A stretch of DNA of 15,183 nt from Gammaproteobacteria bacterium. GTDB lineage: Bacteria; Pseudomonadota; Gammaproteobacteria; UBA6429; Thiohalophilaceae. The stretch covers positions 1-15,183 of the forward strand of contig QILH01000320.1 of assembly GCA_003233255.1 (NCBI GenBank), given 5' to 3'. This document shows positions 7,557 through 15,010 of the stretch, one piece after another. The notes beneath the pieces are model-generated. The model saw only the letters and a program-made list of their open reading frames with translations, was not told the origin of the DNA and did not search any database. The first letter of the stretch is position 1; each line of letters opens with the position of its first letter. The position numbers and the translations under genes are program-made.

Positions 7557-8145
7557 AAGTCACCAATTTGCCATCGCGCATAACAAAATGTCGATCGGCA
7601 ACACGTTTAATCTGTTCATGAGAATGGCTCACCCATAACAGCGGAATTTGTTGCTGTTTCGCGAGTCGCTTGAGCAAGGCTTCAACCTTGAGGGTATTGT
7701 CCGGATCCAGACTGCCTGTCGGTTCATCAAGCAAAAGACACTTTGGCTTATTAGTCAGAACACGCAACAACGCCAGACGTTGTTTCTCTCCCGTCGAGCA
7801 ACGTGAAACCTCCCATTCCAGACAGTCTTTTTCAAAACTCAGAGCATGCATTAACTCAAGATCAGGTTGATTGAAATGTTCACCTACCGTATCAAACCAC
7901 CACTGGCTTTCCGCAGGCAACAAGCTAACCTGACGACGCCAGACCGGAGCCATCACACTACTTGATTTCATTTCGCCCAGGCTAAACGTTCCCGTTGCGG
8001 GAATTATATCGGCAATGGCCCTGAGCATCAGTGACTTGCCACTGCCCGAAGCACCCGAAAGACACACAATTTCACCCGATTTTAACTCAAGATTAACGGG
8101 CCCTACATGGGCTATGATTAAATTTTTAATTGTTAATATTGCCAC
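7549..8145 (-). CDS. fetA: ABC transporter ATP-binding protein, FetA-like
   Basis: This 198-residue cytoplasmic ATPase partners FetB. Walker A is GASGSGKS (31-38), the signature is CSTGEKQR (116-123) rather than the usual LSGGEKQR, Walker B is CLLLDEP (136-142), and the switch histidine is His174 in VSHSHEQ. At the Q-loop the expected glutamine is replaced by a Pro-Ala-Glu segment (77-79). It is shorter than E. coli FetA (about 225 residues) and divergent from it, so the symbol rests mainly on linkage to fetB. It overlaps fetB by 8 bases. A plain sequence with no strong ribosome site precedes ATG 8145. The promoter must lie in the 99-base interval shared with the divergent CDGSH gene. Confidence 0.82.
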   Translation of the reverse strand: MAILTIKNLIIAHVGPVNLELKSGEIVCLSGASGSGKSLMLRAIADIIPATGTFSLGEMKSSSVMAPVWRRQVSLLPAESQWWFDTVGEHFNQPDLELMHALSFEKDCLEWEVSRCSTGEKQRLALLRVLTNKPKCLLLDEPTGSLDPDNTLKVEALLKRLAKQQQIPLLWVSHSHEQIKRVADRHFVMRDGKLVTYE

Positions 8146-8244
8146 TATATATTCACTGACAGGTCTCGATTGTCGTTCTAAACTCTATTCTAACATTGCT
8201 AATGAATATGCGTCAGCGATTGAAAATTAACTAAGGAGTTTCCA
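8146..8244. promoter_or_regulatory. divergent intergenic region between fetA and the CDGSH gene
   Basis: Promoters for both the leftward fetAB operon and the rightward CDGSH gene must lie in these 99 bases. TAACAT (8191-8196) could be a rightward -10 with TTGTCG 15 bases upstream, but neither match is strong. No clear operator palindrome is visible. AAGGAG at 8233-8238 is the ribosome site of the CDGSH gene. Confidence 0.35.
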
Positions 8245-8481
8245 ATGTCAGAACCTGTTTGCGCCAAAAAAGGGCCTTATTCGGTTGAACTTGAACCAGG
8301 TGACTATTATTGGTGTGCCTGTGGCCTGTCAAAGAATCAACCCTTTTGTGATGGCTCGCACAAGGACACGGATTTTACCCCGGAAAAATTAACCGTCACC
8401 GAAAAAGGCACGTTTCATCTTTGTGGCTGCAAACGATCCAGCGATAAACCCATGTGTGATGGCACGCATACGAAACTTTAA
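8245..8481 (+). CDS. Small double-CDGSH iron-sulfur protein
   Basis: This 78-residue protein carries two CDGSH-type binding sites, each three Cys and one His holding a 2Fe-2S cluster: Cys24, Cys26, Cys35, His39 (CACG...FCDGSH) and Cys60, Cys62, Cys71, His75 (CGCK...MCDGTH). Tandem CDGSH proteins are common in bacteria and are thought to act in redox or iron-sulfur handling; their precise roles are mostly unknown. Cys6 is extra. There is no signal peptide or membrane helix, so it is cytosolic. A strong AAGGAG ribosome site lies 6 bases upstream of ATG. It is divergent from fetAB, an iron-linked pairing, and converges on amtB through a shared terminator. Confidence 0.92.
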   Translation: MSEPVCAKKGPYSVELEPGDYYWCACGLSKNQPFCDGSHKDTDFTPEKLTVTEKGTFHLCGCKRSSDKPMCDGTHTKL

Positions 8482-8496
8482 ATGAAACATTAAAAA

Positions 8497-8520
8497 AGGG
8501 GTGTCCAAACGGACACCCCT
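8497..8520. terminator. hairpin terminator shared by the CDGSH gene and amtB
   Basis: AGGGGTGTCC (8497-8506), loop AAAC, GGACACCCCT (8511-8520) is a perfect 10-bp GC-rich hairpin. On the minus strand it is followed by TTTTTTA, making a strong intrinsic terminator for glnK-amtB. Rightward, the sequence after it (GAATTATTA) has fewer T residues, so termination of the CDGSH transcript is likely weaker. Confidence 0.85.
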
Positions 8521-8555
8521 GAATTATTACAACTTTATTATTATTGGGTTTTCTA

Positions 8556-9911
8556 TTAAAGACCCGATCCTTTGGAGCCGGTAAATTCAGGATAGGCTTC
8601 CATACCACACTCGGCGATATCCAGACCTTCGTACTCTTCTTCTTCGCTGACGCGTAGACCCATGACCATCTTGATTGCAAACCAGACAATAAAGCTTGCG
8701 CCAAATACCCAGATAAAGATAGTGAGGGCGCCGACAATTTGCGCGGTCAATGTTGTACCATCTGCAGTAATTGGAACCGCTAACAGTCCCCACACACCCA
8801 CAACACCGTGTACCGAAATCGCACCAACCGGATCATCGATTTTCAGCTTGTCTAACATCACAATTGAGAACACCACAATTACACCACCGATACCACCAAT
8901 GATGGTTGCCCACATTGCGGTTGGCGTATCAGGACTTGCCGTAATCGCAACTAAACCAGCTAACGCACCATTTAGCGCCATGGTTAAGTCGGCTTTACCA
9001 AACATGATACGGGCAACAATGATTGCCGCAATCACACCACCGGCTGCTGCTGCATTGGTGTTCAGAAAGACCATCGCGACTGAATTAGCACTGGCAATAT
9101 CACCGAGTTTCAACACAGAACCACCGTTGAAACCAAACCAGCCCATCCATAAGATGAAAGTACCTAATGTAGCTAATGGCAGGTTCGCACCCAGAATTGG
9201 ATTCACTTTCCCGTCAGCACTGTATTTACCTTTACGAGCACCAAGCAGAATAACACCGGCTAACGCTGCTGACGCACCCGCTAAATGCACAATGCCCGAA
9301 CCAGCAAAGTCTTTGAAGCCAAAGCCAGTCATAACGACTTCACCCGCTTCATTTGTTATGTCGCCCATTAAAGCAAACATGCCAAAGACAGGTGCACTGT
9401 TCCAGGTCCATGATCCTTCCATCGGATAGATGAATGCGGTCATGGCAACTGCGAATACCATAAAGGCCCACAATTTCATACGCTCAGCAACCGCACCTGA
9501 TACGATTGACATTGCCGTAGCCACAAACACAACCTGGAAGAAAAAGTCGGAGGCATTAGAATAAACCGCACCACCACCAAAACCTTCTTTAGCTGATTCA
9601 GCCAATACACCGGCAGAAACCGCTGCTGCGATATCTTCAGTCCCCGCAGCAACCTCCACACCATCAAGCGCGATTGCGTTTAACAGGACGCCGCCGCCGT
9701 ACATGATGTCATAACCGATCACCAGGTACGAAGTACAGGCAATCGCAAACAAGGTTACGTTCTTGGTTAAAATTTCTGTTGTATTTTTGGAACGAACTAA
9801 ACCTGCTTCTAACATAGAGAAACCAGCCGCCATCCACATGACCAATGCGCCACACACTAAAAAGTAAAACGTGTCTAAAGCGTATTGGAGTTCTAGAATA
9901 TTATTTTCCAT
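8556..9911 (-). CDS. amtB: Ammonium channel AmtB
   Basis: The 451-residue inner-membrane protein of the Amt/Mep/Rh family carries ammonium into the cell and is gated by GlnK. About eleven membrane helices are visible. The twin pore histidines are His209 (GIVHLAG) and His368 (ISVHGV), Asp201 precedes the first, and MALNGALAGLVAITA (311-325) and DDPVGAISVHGVVGVWG (359-375) are family signatures. The C-terminal tail with EEEEYEGLDIAECG (423-436) is the conserved segment contacted by GlnK. A periplasmic loop at about 81-120, rich in Ala, Gly and Glu, is longer than in E. coli AmtB. No signal peptide is predicted: the first helix begins at about residue 12. GGGAGGAG lies 4 bases before ATG 9911, and glnK ends 12 bases upstream, so the pair is one operon under the sigma-54 promoter described at 10401. 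A strong terminator follows. Confidence 0.97.
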   Translation of the reverse strand: MENNILELQYALDTFYFLVCGALVMWMAAGFSMLEAGLVRSKNTTEILTKNVTLFAIACTSYLVIGYDIMYGGGVLLNAIALDGVEVAAGTEDIAAAVSAGVLAESAKEGFGGGAVYSNASDFFFQVVFVATAMSIVSGAVAERMKLWAFMVFAVAMTAFIYPMEGSWTWNSAPVFGMFALMGDITNEAGEVVMTGFGFKDFAGSGIVHLAGASAALAGVILLGARKGKYSADGKVNPILGANLPLATLGTFILWMGWFGFNGGSVLKLGDIASANSVAMVFLNTNAAAAGGVIAAIIVARIMFGKADLTMALNGALAGLVAITASPDTPTAMWATIIGGIGGVIVVFSIVMLDKLKIDDPVGAISVHGVVGVWGLLAVPITADGTTLTAQIVGALTIFIWVFGASFIVWFAIKMVMGLRVSEEEEYEGLDIAECGMEAYPEFTGSKGSGL

Positions 9912-9923
9912 TATCTCCTCCCG

Positions 9924-10262
9924 TTACAATGCTTCTGAGCCGGATTCACCGGTTCGGATGCGCACTGCCTGTTCAACAGCGGTTACAAATATTTTGCCAT
10001 CACCGATCTTGCCGGTGTTTGCTGCCTTGCTAATCGCCTCGATGACCTGATCTGCTAAACCATCATCGACCGCGGCTTCCACTTTAACTTTTGGTAAAAA
10101 GTCGACCACATACTCAGCACCCCGGTACAATTCGGTATGCCCTTTTTGTCGACCAAATCCCTTCACTTCTGTGACAGTGATACCCTGTACCCCAATTTCG
10201 GATAAGGCCTCACGTACATCGTCCAGCTTGAAAGGTTTGATGATTGCCATAACCATTTTCAT
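9924..10262 (-). CDS. glnK: PII nitrogen regulatory protein GlnK
   Basis: This 112-residue PII protein senses 2-oxoglutarate and ATP/ADP and, in its unmodified state, blocks AmtB by inserting its T-loop into the pore. The T-loop lies at about 37-55, with Tyr51 in RGAEYVVDF as the uridylylation site and Gln39 as the 2-oxoglutarate contact. The B-loop is at about 82-90 (TGKIGDGKI), and the C-terminal signature is FVTAVEQAVRIRTGE. The pairing with amtB supports GlnK rather than GlnB. ATG at 10262 is preceded by AGGAGG with 7-base spacing. Other candidate starts at residues 3 and 5 would remove the conserved first strand residue pattern, so I keep 10262. Confidence 0.96.
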   Translation of the reverse strand: MKMVMAIIKPFKLDDVREALSEIGVQGITVTEVKGFGRQKGHTELYRGAEYVVDFLPKVKVEAAVDDGLADQVIEAISKAANTGKIGDGKIFVTAVEQAVRIRTGESGSEAL

Positions 10263-10390
10263 GGCTAACCCTCCTGTTTTTTAGTTTTAAGAGTTCCCAC
10301 CTGCGGGTGAGCTAAATGTTAAAAAGCCTGCTTGTGACACCTATTATGCTCAGGTGCTAGCATATGAGGGGTAACGAGCCTGCCTTGTGC
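10263..10390 (-). promoter_or_regulatory. predicted 5' leader of glnK-amtB mRNA
   Basis: If transcription starts at about 10390, set by the sigma-54 element, the glnK leader is about 128 nt. It holds an imperfect direct repeat (see the repeat entry), a 5-bp hairpin (CACCT 10338-10342 with AGGTG 10352-10356) and a shorter CACC/GGTG hairpin at 10298-10309, about 20 nt before the AGGAGG ribosome site. No known riboswitch family is recognised. Confidence 0.45.
10325..10389 (-). repeat. imperfect direct repeat in the glnK leader
   Basis: On the plus strand AGCCTGCTTGTG (10325-10336) recurs as AGCCTGCCTTGTG (10377-10389), differing by one inserted C, with 52 bases start to start. In the mRNA these become CACAAGCAGGCT and CACAAGGCAGGCT, the latter at the predicted 5' end. 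Confidence 0.6.
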
Positions 10391-10400
10391 CTCCTTAGAA

Positions 10401-10416
10401 TGCACTTGACGTGCCA
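10401..10416 (-). promoter_or_regulatory. sigma-54 promoter for glnK-amtB
   Basis: Read on the minus strand the sequence is TGGCACGTCAAGTGCA, matching the sigma-54 consensus TGGCAC-N5-TTGCA at all but one position (G for the first T of the -12 block). The GG (about 10414) and GC (about 10402) are 12 bases apart, as required. The start is predicted near 10390. Two NtrC-type boxes lie upstream. Confidence 0.88.
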
Positions 10417-10466
10417 GTATTTTTATACTTATTATTCAATAACATATATAATCCCACATGAATGAG

Positions 10467-10483
10467 CGCACTTGTTTGGTGCG
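10467..10483. promoter_or_regulatory. NtrC-type enhancer box, promoter-proximal
   Basis: CGCACTTGTTTGGTGCG is a 17-base dyad with the GCAC-N7-GTGC form of the NtrC consensus (TGCACC-N5-GGTGCA). Its centre lies about 85 bases upstream of the predicted glnK start, a usual place for an NtrC enhancer. Confidence 0.8.
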
Positions 10484-10509
10484 TTTGATTTAGGCTGTTT
10501 TGCCCTGTA

Positions 10510-10526
10510 CGCACTATTATTGTGCG
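10510..10526. promoter_or_regulatory. NtrC-type enhancer box, promoter-distal
   Basis: CGCACTATTATTGTGCG is a second 17-base dyad with perfect CGCAC/GTGCG arms. Its centre is 43 bases from the first box, about four helical turns, so two NtrC dimers would bind the same DNA face. It lies about 128 bases upstream of the predicted start. Confidence 0.78.
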
Positions 10527-10580
10527 AATTAAGCTAGAGGTGAATTGAAGGGTATATACGAGCTAGAATGGGAGGGACGA

Positions 10581-11276
10581 TTATACCGTTAGATATTGTT
10601 TGACCAGATCATCATTTAGATCAGCCATCTGACCTTCGGATACTTTGCGCCCCCGATCAAGAATAATAAATTGCTCGCCGACTCGGCGCGCAAACGGGAG
10701 TTTTTGTTCGACCAGCAGCACCGTGATGTTTTCTTCTTTATTGAGTTTGATAATGATGTCACCAATCTCCTGCACGATATTGGGTTGAATGCCCTCGGTG
10801 GGTTCATCGAGTAACAAAATAGTTGGATCCAGCGCCAGCGCACGACCAATGGCCAATTGTTGTTGTTGACCACCTGATAAATCCCCACCACGTCGTTTCA
10901 TCATCTGTTTCAACACAGGGAAGAGTTCGAAGATACGTTCCGGGATCACCTTGAGTTTATCTTTACGTGCAGTGAGCCCGATGCGCAGGTTTTCTTCGAC
11001 GGTCAGTTGTGCAAAGATCTCACGTCCTTGCGGCACGTAACCAATCCCCAATCGTGAACGTAACTCGGCGGCCTTGCCACTGATAAGATGATCGTTATAA
11101 CTGATCGACCCACCCTTGATCGGCAACAGGCCCATCACCGCTTTCAACATCGTGGTCTTGCCCATACCATTGCGGCCCATCAGGCAAACACAACTGCCGG
11201 GTTCGATGTTCACGGACAGATCCCAGAGGATGTGGCTGCCGCCGTAAAACTGATTAACGTTATCCAGTGTCAGCAT
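10581..11276 (-). CDS. urtE: Urea ABC transporter ATP-binding protein UrtE
   Basis: From ATG 11276 the product is 231 residues, the usual UrtE length. This LivF-type ATPase energises urea uptake together with UrtD. Walker A is GRNGMGKT (34-41), the Q-loop glutamine is Gln83 in YVPQGREIF, the signature is LSGGQQQQ (133-140), and Walker B is ILLLDEP (153-159). Gln191 in LLVEQKL takes the place of the switch histidine, as is normal in LivF/UrtE. An upstream in-frame ATG at 11309 exists, but it lies inside urtD and would add 11 residues not expected in the family. The 11276 start has GGGGGAG 7 bases upstream, overlapping the last codons of urtD. The urtD stop is 4 bases away, so the two genes are probably translationally coupled. 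Confidence 0.94.
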   Translation of the reverse strand: MLTLDNVNQFYGGSHILWDLSVNIEPGSCVCLMGRNGMGKTTMLKAVMGLLPIKGGSISYNDHLISGKAAELRSRLGIGYVPQGREIFAQLTVEENLRIGLTARKDKLKVIPERIFELFPVLKQMMKRRGGDLSGGQQQQLAIGRALALDPTILLLDEPTEGIQPNIVQEIGDIIIKLNKEENITVLLVEQKLPFARRVGEQFIILDRGRKVSEGQMADLNDDLVKQYLTV

Positions 11277-11280
11277 CGGC

Positions 11281-12144
11281 TTACTCCCCCAGATATACTT
11301 CTTTAACACGTGGATCGGTTTGCATTTCCTGCATGGTCCCTTCCGCTAGTACTGAACCTTCATGCAACACCGTGACCGTCTCGGCAATCGAGCGAACAAA
11401 ATCCATGTCGTGTTCAACCACCACAATGGAATGATCGCCCGCTAAACGTGTTAATAACTCTGCGGTTTTATCCATCTCCTGATGAGTCATGCCGGCCACG
11501 GGTTCATCCACCAGTAACAAACGCGGGTTTTGCATTAACAACATTCCGATCTCAAGCCATTGTTTCTGGCCGTGCGACAGTGAGGTGGCTTCCTGTCCGC
11601 GCATATCCTGCAGACCAATGATCTCCATGACATCGGCGATGCGCTCGCGTTGTTCGCCATTCAGCGATGCAAACAAGGTCGGCCAGACACGTTTATCGGC
11701 GGCCATCGCCAATTCTAGATTCTGAAAAATAGTATGAAACGGAAAGATGGTCGGTTTCTGAAACTTGCGACCAATACCGGCATGTGCGATCTCATATTCG
11801 CTCATGCAGGTTAAGTCCATGGTTTGGCCAAAATAGGCCACGCCACTGTCGGGACGTGTCTTGCCGGTAATCACATCCATCATGGTGGTCTTGCCCGCAC
11901 CGTTCGGGCCGATGATGCAACGTAACTCACCATCGTTGATATATAAAGTCAGATCATTGAGCGCCTTGAAACCGTCAAAGCTCACCGAGATATTCTCAAC
12001 ATATAAAATCGTCCCATGAGAAATATCCAGTTCACCGGGGGTAACCGAGTGTCGGCCCGCCGAAAACGGCAGACGCTTTTCCTGGACAAAATCAAATACC
12101 TGGTCACGGCGCATCACATTGCGAAGACGATCGAGTTCACGCAT
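11281..12144 (-). CDS. urtD: Urea ABC transporter ATP-binding protein UrtD
   Basis: This 287-residue LivG-type ATPase is the second nucleotide-binding subunit of the urea importer. An N-terminal extension of about 45 residues precedes the ABC core, which starts at ILYVENISVSFDGFKAL (46-62). Walker A is GPNGAGKT (79-86), Gln129 is in the Q-loop (RKFQKP), the signature is LSHGQKQ (189-195), Walker B is LLLVDEP (209-215), and the switch His245 is in VVVEHDM. His replacing the first Gly of the signature is characteristic of UrtD. ATG 12144 abuts the urtC stop codon with no gap, and GGGAG lies 8 bases upstream. The extension is typical of proteobacterial UrtD, so I keep this start. Confidence 0.95.
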   Translation of the reverse strand: MRELDRLRNVMRRDQVFDFVQEKRLPFSAGRHSVTPGELDISHGTILYVENISVSFDGFKALNDLTLYINDGELRCIIGPNGAGKTTMMDVITGKTRPDSGVAYFGQTMDLTCMSEYEIAHAGIGRKFQKPTIFPFHTIFQNLELAMAADKRVWPTLFASLNGEQRERIADVMEIIGLQDMRGQEATSLSHGQKQWLEIGMLLMQNPRLLLVDEPVAGMTHQEMDKTAELLTRLAGDHSIVVVEHDMDFVRSIAETVTVLHEGSVLAEGTMQEMQTDPRVKEVYLGE

Positions 12145-13296
12145 TTAATCATCTCCCTGTTGTATGGCCTTTGAAGAGTCTGATGCGGGTCCCTTAGTTT
12201 GTTTTTTGTTTATCTGTTTCCAGAGACCCACTAGACCTTTCGGCATAAAGACGGTAACGACAATAAATAAAGCACCCAGCGCAAACAACCAGAGTTCGGG
12301 TAAGGCTGCGGTAAAATAAGTCTTACCATAGTTCACTGCCACCGCACCTAACGCGGCACCATACAAGGTTGCTCTGCCACCGACGGCCACCCAGACCACC
12401 AGTTCGATGGAGTTTAAAGGCGAGAACTCACCGGGGTTAATAATACCCACCTGCGGCACATACAAGGCACCGGCAATACCCGCTAACACCGCTGAAACCA
12501 CAAACACCCAGAGCTTAAAACTCTCAACCTTATAACCAATAAATCGAGTCCGATCCTCGGCGTCACGTATTGCGATCACCACCCGACCTAATTTTGAGGT
12601 CACGATATAGCGGCAGATTAAATAGCCAAATGCCAATGCCAATGCGGAGGCAATAAAGATCACAGCCCGTGTTGAACCTGCCTGCAAATTAAACCCAAGA
12701 ATATCTTTAAAATCAGTCAGGCCGTTGTTCCCACCAAAACCCATTTCATTGCGAAAAAAAGCCAACAACAGCGCATAGGTTAATGCCTGAGTCATGATGG
12801 ATAGATATACACCGGTCACACGTGAACGAAACGCCAGCCAGCCAAATACAAACGCTAACAGACCCGGCACTAATATAACCATTAACATCGCAAACCAGAA
12901 CATATCGAAACCCTGCCAATACCACGGCAGTTCCGACCAGTTTAAGAACACCATGAAATCCGGCAACTCGGGATTACCGTACACACCACGATCTCCGATC
13001 TGGCGCATTAGATACATACCCATCGCATAACCACCCAAAGCAAAAAAAGCACCGTGACCCAGGCTCAATATTCCGCAATAACCCCAGACCAGATCCAGCG
13101 CAACGGCCAGTAATGCAAAGCACAGATACTTTCCCAACAAGGTTAACGTATAAGTAGTAATATGAAATACAGAATCGTGTGCGACAAATAGATTTAGACT
13201 CGGAACCAGTATGATCAGCGCTAATAAAATAGATAGCAGGGTGATACCACCCTTATCATTCTTCATCATTGTTAACACTAAGGATTGATGAGCCAT
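12145..13296 (-). CDS. urtC: Urea ABC transporter permease UrtC
   Basis: This LivM-type inner-membrane permease forms the urea channel with UrtB. From ATG 13296 it has 383 residues and about ten membrane segments, with the family motif YCGILSLGHGAFFALGGYAMG (73-93) and GGNNGLTDF (188-196), plus a Lys-rich cytoplasmic tail. A longer reading from ATG 13338 would run 41 bases into urtB and add 14 hydrophilic residues. ATG 13296 is preferred: it lies one base after the urtB stop codon and has GGAGA 6 bases upstream. The next gene, urtD, begins directly after the stop. Confidence 0.93.
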   Translation of the reverse strand: MAHQSLVLTMMKNDKGGITLLSILLALIILVPSLNLFVAHDSVFHITTYTLTLLGKYLCFALLAVALDLVWGYCGILSLGHGAFFALGGYAMGMYLMRQIGDRGVYGNPELPDFMVFLNWSELPWYWQGFDMFWFAMLMVILVPGLLAFVFGWLAFRSRVTGVYLSIMTQALTYALLLAFFRNEMGFGGNNGLTDFKDILGFNLQAGSTRAVIFIASALALAFGYLICRYIVTSKLGRVVIAIRDAEDRTRFIGYKVESFKLWVFVVSAVLAGIAGALYVPQVGIINPGEFSPLNSIELVVWVAVGGRATLYGAALGAVAVNYGKTYFTAALPELWLFALGALFIVVTVFMPKGLVGLWKQINKKQTKGPASDSSKAIQQGDD

Positions 13297-13297
13297 G

Positions 13298-14986
13298 TCA
13301 GCTCTCCGCCATCCGGCCTTTTTGTGGGAATAGTCCACGTGGCCGTTTTTGAATAAATAAAATAATAAAGATCAACACCAGTATCTTGGCCATCACCGCA
13401 CCGGCCCAGGGTTCAATAAATTTATTGATCACACCCAATGACATCGCCGCCACCAGAGTACCCCAAAGATTTCCGACGCCACCGAATACCACCACCATAA
13501 AAGAATCAATAATATAAGCCTGACCTAGATTTGGCCCCACATTCGTTAACTGGCTTAAGGCCACACCGGCTAATCCGGCTATGCCCGCTCCTAAACCAAA
13601 GGTGAGGGCATCCACCCACTCCGAGCGTACTCCCATTGCTTTGGCGATACTGCGATTTTGCGACACCGCACGTACCTGTAAACCAAGGCGGGTTTTTTTC
13701 AAAATTAATACCAGCGCAATGAGCACCATAAGACTAAAAGCAAAAATATATAAGCGATTATAGGTAATCGCAAAAATCGGGTTAAACTCTAATGAACCGC
13801 TCATAAAATCTGGCGTCACCACGGCCTGATTAGTCGGACCAAAGATAACTCGAACCATTTGCTGCAAGATCAAACTTACTCCAAACGTTGCCAATAAAGT
13901 CTCTAATGGGCGGCCATACATATATCGAATAACCAGTCGCTCGATCGCAACCCCAAAGGCACCCGCGACAAGAAACGCAAGTGGCATGGCAACAAAAATA
14001 GATGCGCCAATGTAATTTGGCATGATTTGCTGAACAACGTAAGCGGTATACGCACCGATCATCATCAGTTCACCATGCGCCATATTAATAACACCCATTA
14101 CGCCAAAGGTAATGGCCAGGCCAATGGCAATCAAGAGCAGAACCGAACCTAAACTCAGACCAAATACAACGTTTTCCAGCACACCATAATAGGCAATCTG
14201 ATCGTTTATACTGACCAATGCGAGTTTTGCCCGAGCGCGAACTTGTTCATCTTGCTCCGCATAATTACCTTCACTATCAGGTAAGGCCAGATATTCTAAT
14301 TTGGATTTTACTTCGGGCAACAAGTTGCCCTTCAAAACCGAAATTGCTTCTAGTTTATTTAATTTTTGTTCCGAGCTTAAATCCCAGATAGCTATGCCGA
14401 TACGGGCATCGACTATAATCGCTTCATTTTTCTCAGTCTTAATCAGTAATTTTAATAACTCATAAGAATGCTCGTTCATATTTTTAATAACCTGACGCAC
14501 CGCAGCCGCCCGCACCTCATTATCTTCACTTTTTAAACTTAATGTTGCGATATAACTACGTAGCAATTTACGCAGTTTGTTATTAACGGATATTTTCTTT
14601 AACTGGCTTTTTTCAGCGATGGTCAGTATTTCTTTTGATATTACATCGGTAACGATGAAACCACTTTCATCTTGCTCCAGAAAGATAACCTGATGATTTG
14701 ATTTTATAAAATACAGTTTATTGGTCAGCATCGCCTGAAACACGGCCAGCACACGCGCATCATCGACTTTAGCCAGCGCGTCAACTGCAGCGATTTTTTT
14801 CTTAAAGCCCTTGCCGGTAAAAAGAGAAATCGTATCTTCGAAACTTATAGCCTGCGTTACATCTGATATCTCAGGTGTTGATATCTCACTGGTTATCGTA
14901 CTGCCCGGTTGCGATGCCAATGCAACACCACTAAAAAATAGCAATGCACTAAAGACGACATTTTGTATTGATAACATGCGTGGCAT
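13298..14986 (-). CDS. urtB: Urea ABC transporter permease UrtB with periplasmic N-terminal domain
   Basis: The 562-residue product has a signal peptide (about 1-24, cleavage after ALA), a domain of about 240 residues predicted to lie in the periplasm (about 25-265), and a C-terminal LivH-type permease (about 270-562) with GLAITFGVMGVINMAHGELM (289-308) and about eight membrane helices. The N-terminal domain is helical, with HEAT-like stretches such as NEVRAAAVRQVIKNM (156-170) and QVRARAKLALVSIND (248-262). Such a domain is usual in proteobacterial UrtB, though this copy is at the long end (most are about 520-540 residues); its role is unknown. With UrtC it forms the membrane path for urea delivered by UrtA, which is not in the window. 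ATG 14986 has no clear ribosome site; ATG 14977, three codons in, is an alternative. Confidence 0.93.
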   Translation of the reverse strand: MPRMLSIQNVVFSALLFFSGVALASQPGSTITSEISTPEISDVTQAISFEDTISLFTGKGFKKKIAAVDALAKVDDARVLAVFQAMLTNKLYFIKSNHQVIFLEQDESGFIVTDVISKEILTIAEKSQLKKISVNNKLRKLLRSYIATLSLKSEDNEVRAAAVRQVIKNMNEHSYELLKLLIKTEKNEAIIVDARIGIAIWDLSSEQKLNKLEAISVLKGNLLPEVKSKLEYLALPDSEGNYAEQDEQVRARAKLALVSINDQIAYYGVLENVVFGLSLGSVLLLIAIGLAITFGVMGVINMAHGELMMIGAYTAYVVQQIMPNYIGASIFVAMPLAFLVAGAFGVAIERLVIRYMYGRPLETLLATFGVSLILQQMVRVIFGPTNQAVVTPDFMSGSLEFNPIFAITYNRLYIFAFSLMVLIALVLILKKTRLGLQVRAVSQNRSIAKAMGVRSEWVDALTFGLGAGIAGLAGVALSQLTNVGPNLGQAYIIDSFMVVVFGGVGNLWGTLVAAMSLGVINKFIEPWAGAVMAKILVLIFIILFIQKRPRGLFPQKGRMAES

Positions 14987-15010
14987 ATTTTTTTTATCAA
15001 AGCCTTGTCA

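Larger units (their letters stand above)
10263..10580. other. urtE-glnK intergenic control region
   Basis: This 318-base gap holds the glnK leader, the sigma-54 promoter and the two NtrC boxes. Beyond the distal box (10527-10580) there is no hairpin with a T-tract to end the urtE transcript, only a short direct repeat AGCTAGA (10532-10538 and 10561-10567). No small gene with a ribosome site was found. Confidence 0.7.

Noticed and set aside
8662..9429. 255-codon plus-strand open frame antisense to amtB
   Set aside because: It mirrors the codon structure of amtB, is low in complexity (Thr, Pro, Ala and Ile rich), lacks a ribosome site, and AmtB is unambiguous on the other strand.
11277..11309. 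Longer urtE starting at 11309
   Set aside because: It would start inside urtD; ATG 11276 gives the family N-terminus MLTLDNVNQFYGG and has a strong ribosome site.
13297..13338. Longer urtC starting at 13338
   Set aside because: It would overlap urtB by 41 bases and add a hydrophilic stretch; ATG 13296 has a good ribosome site and lies next to the urtB stop.
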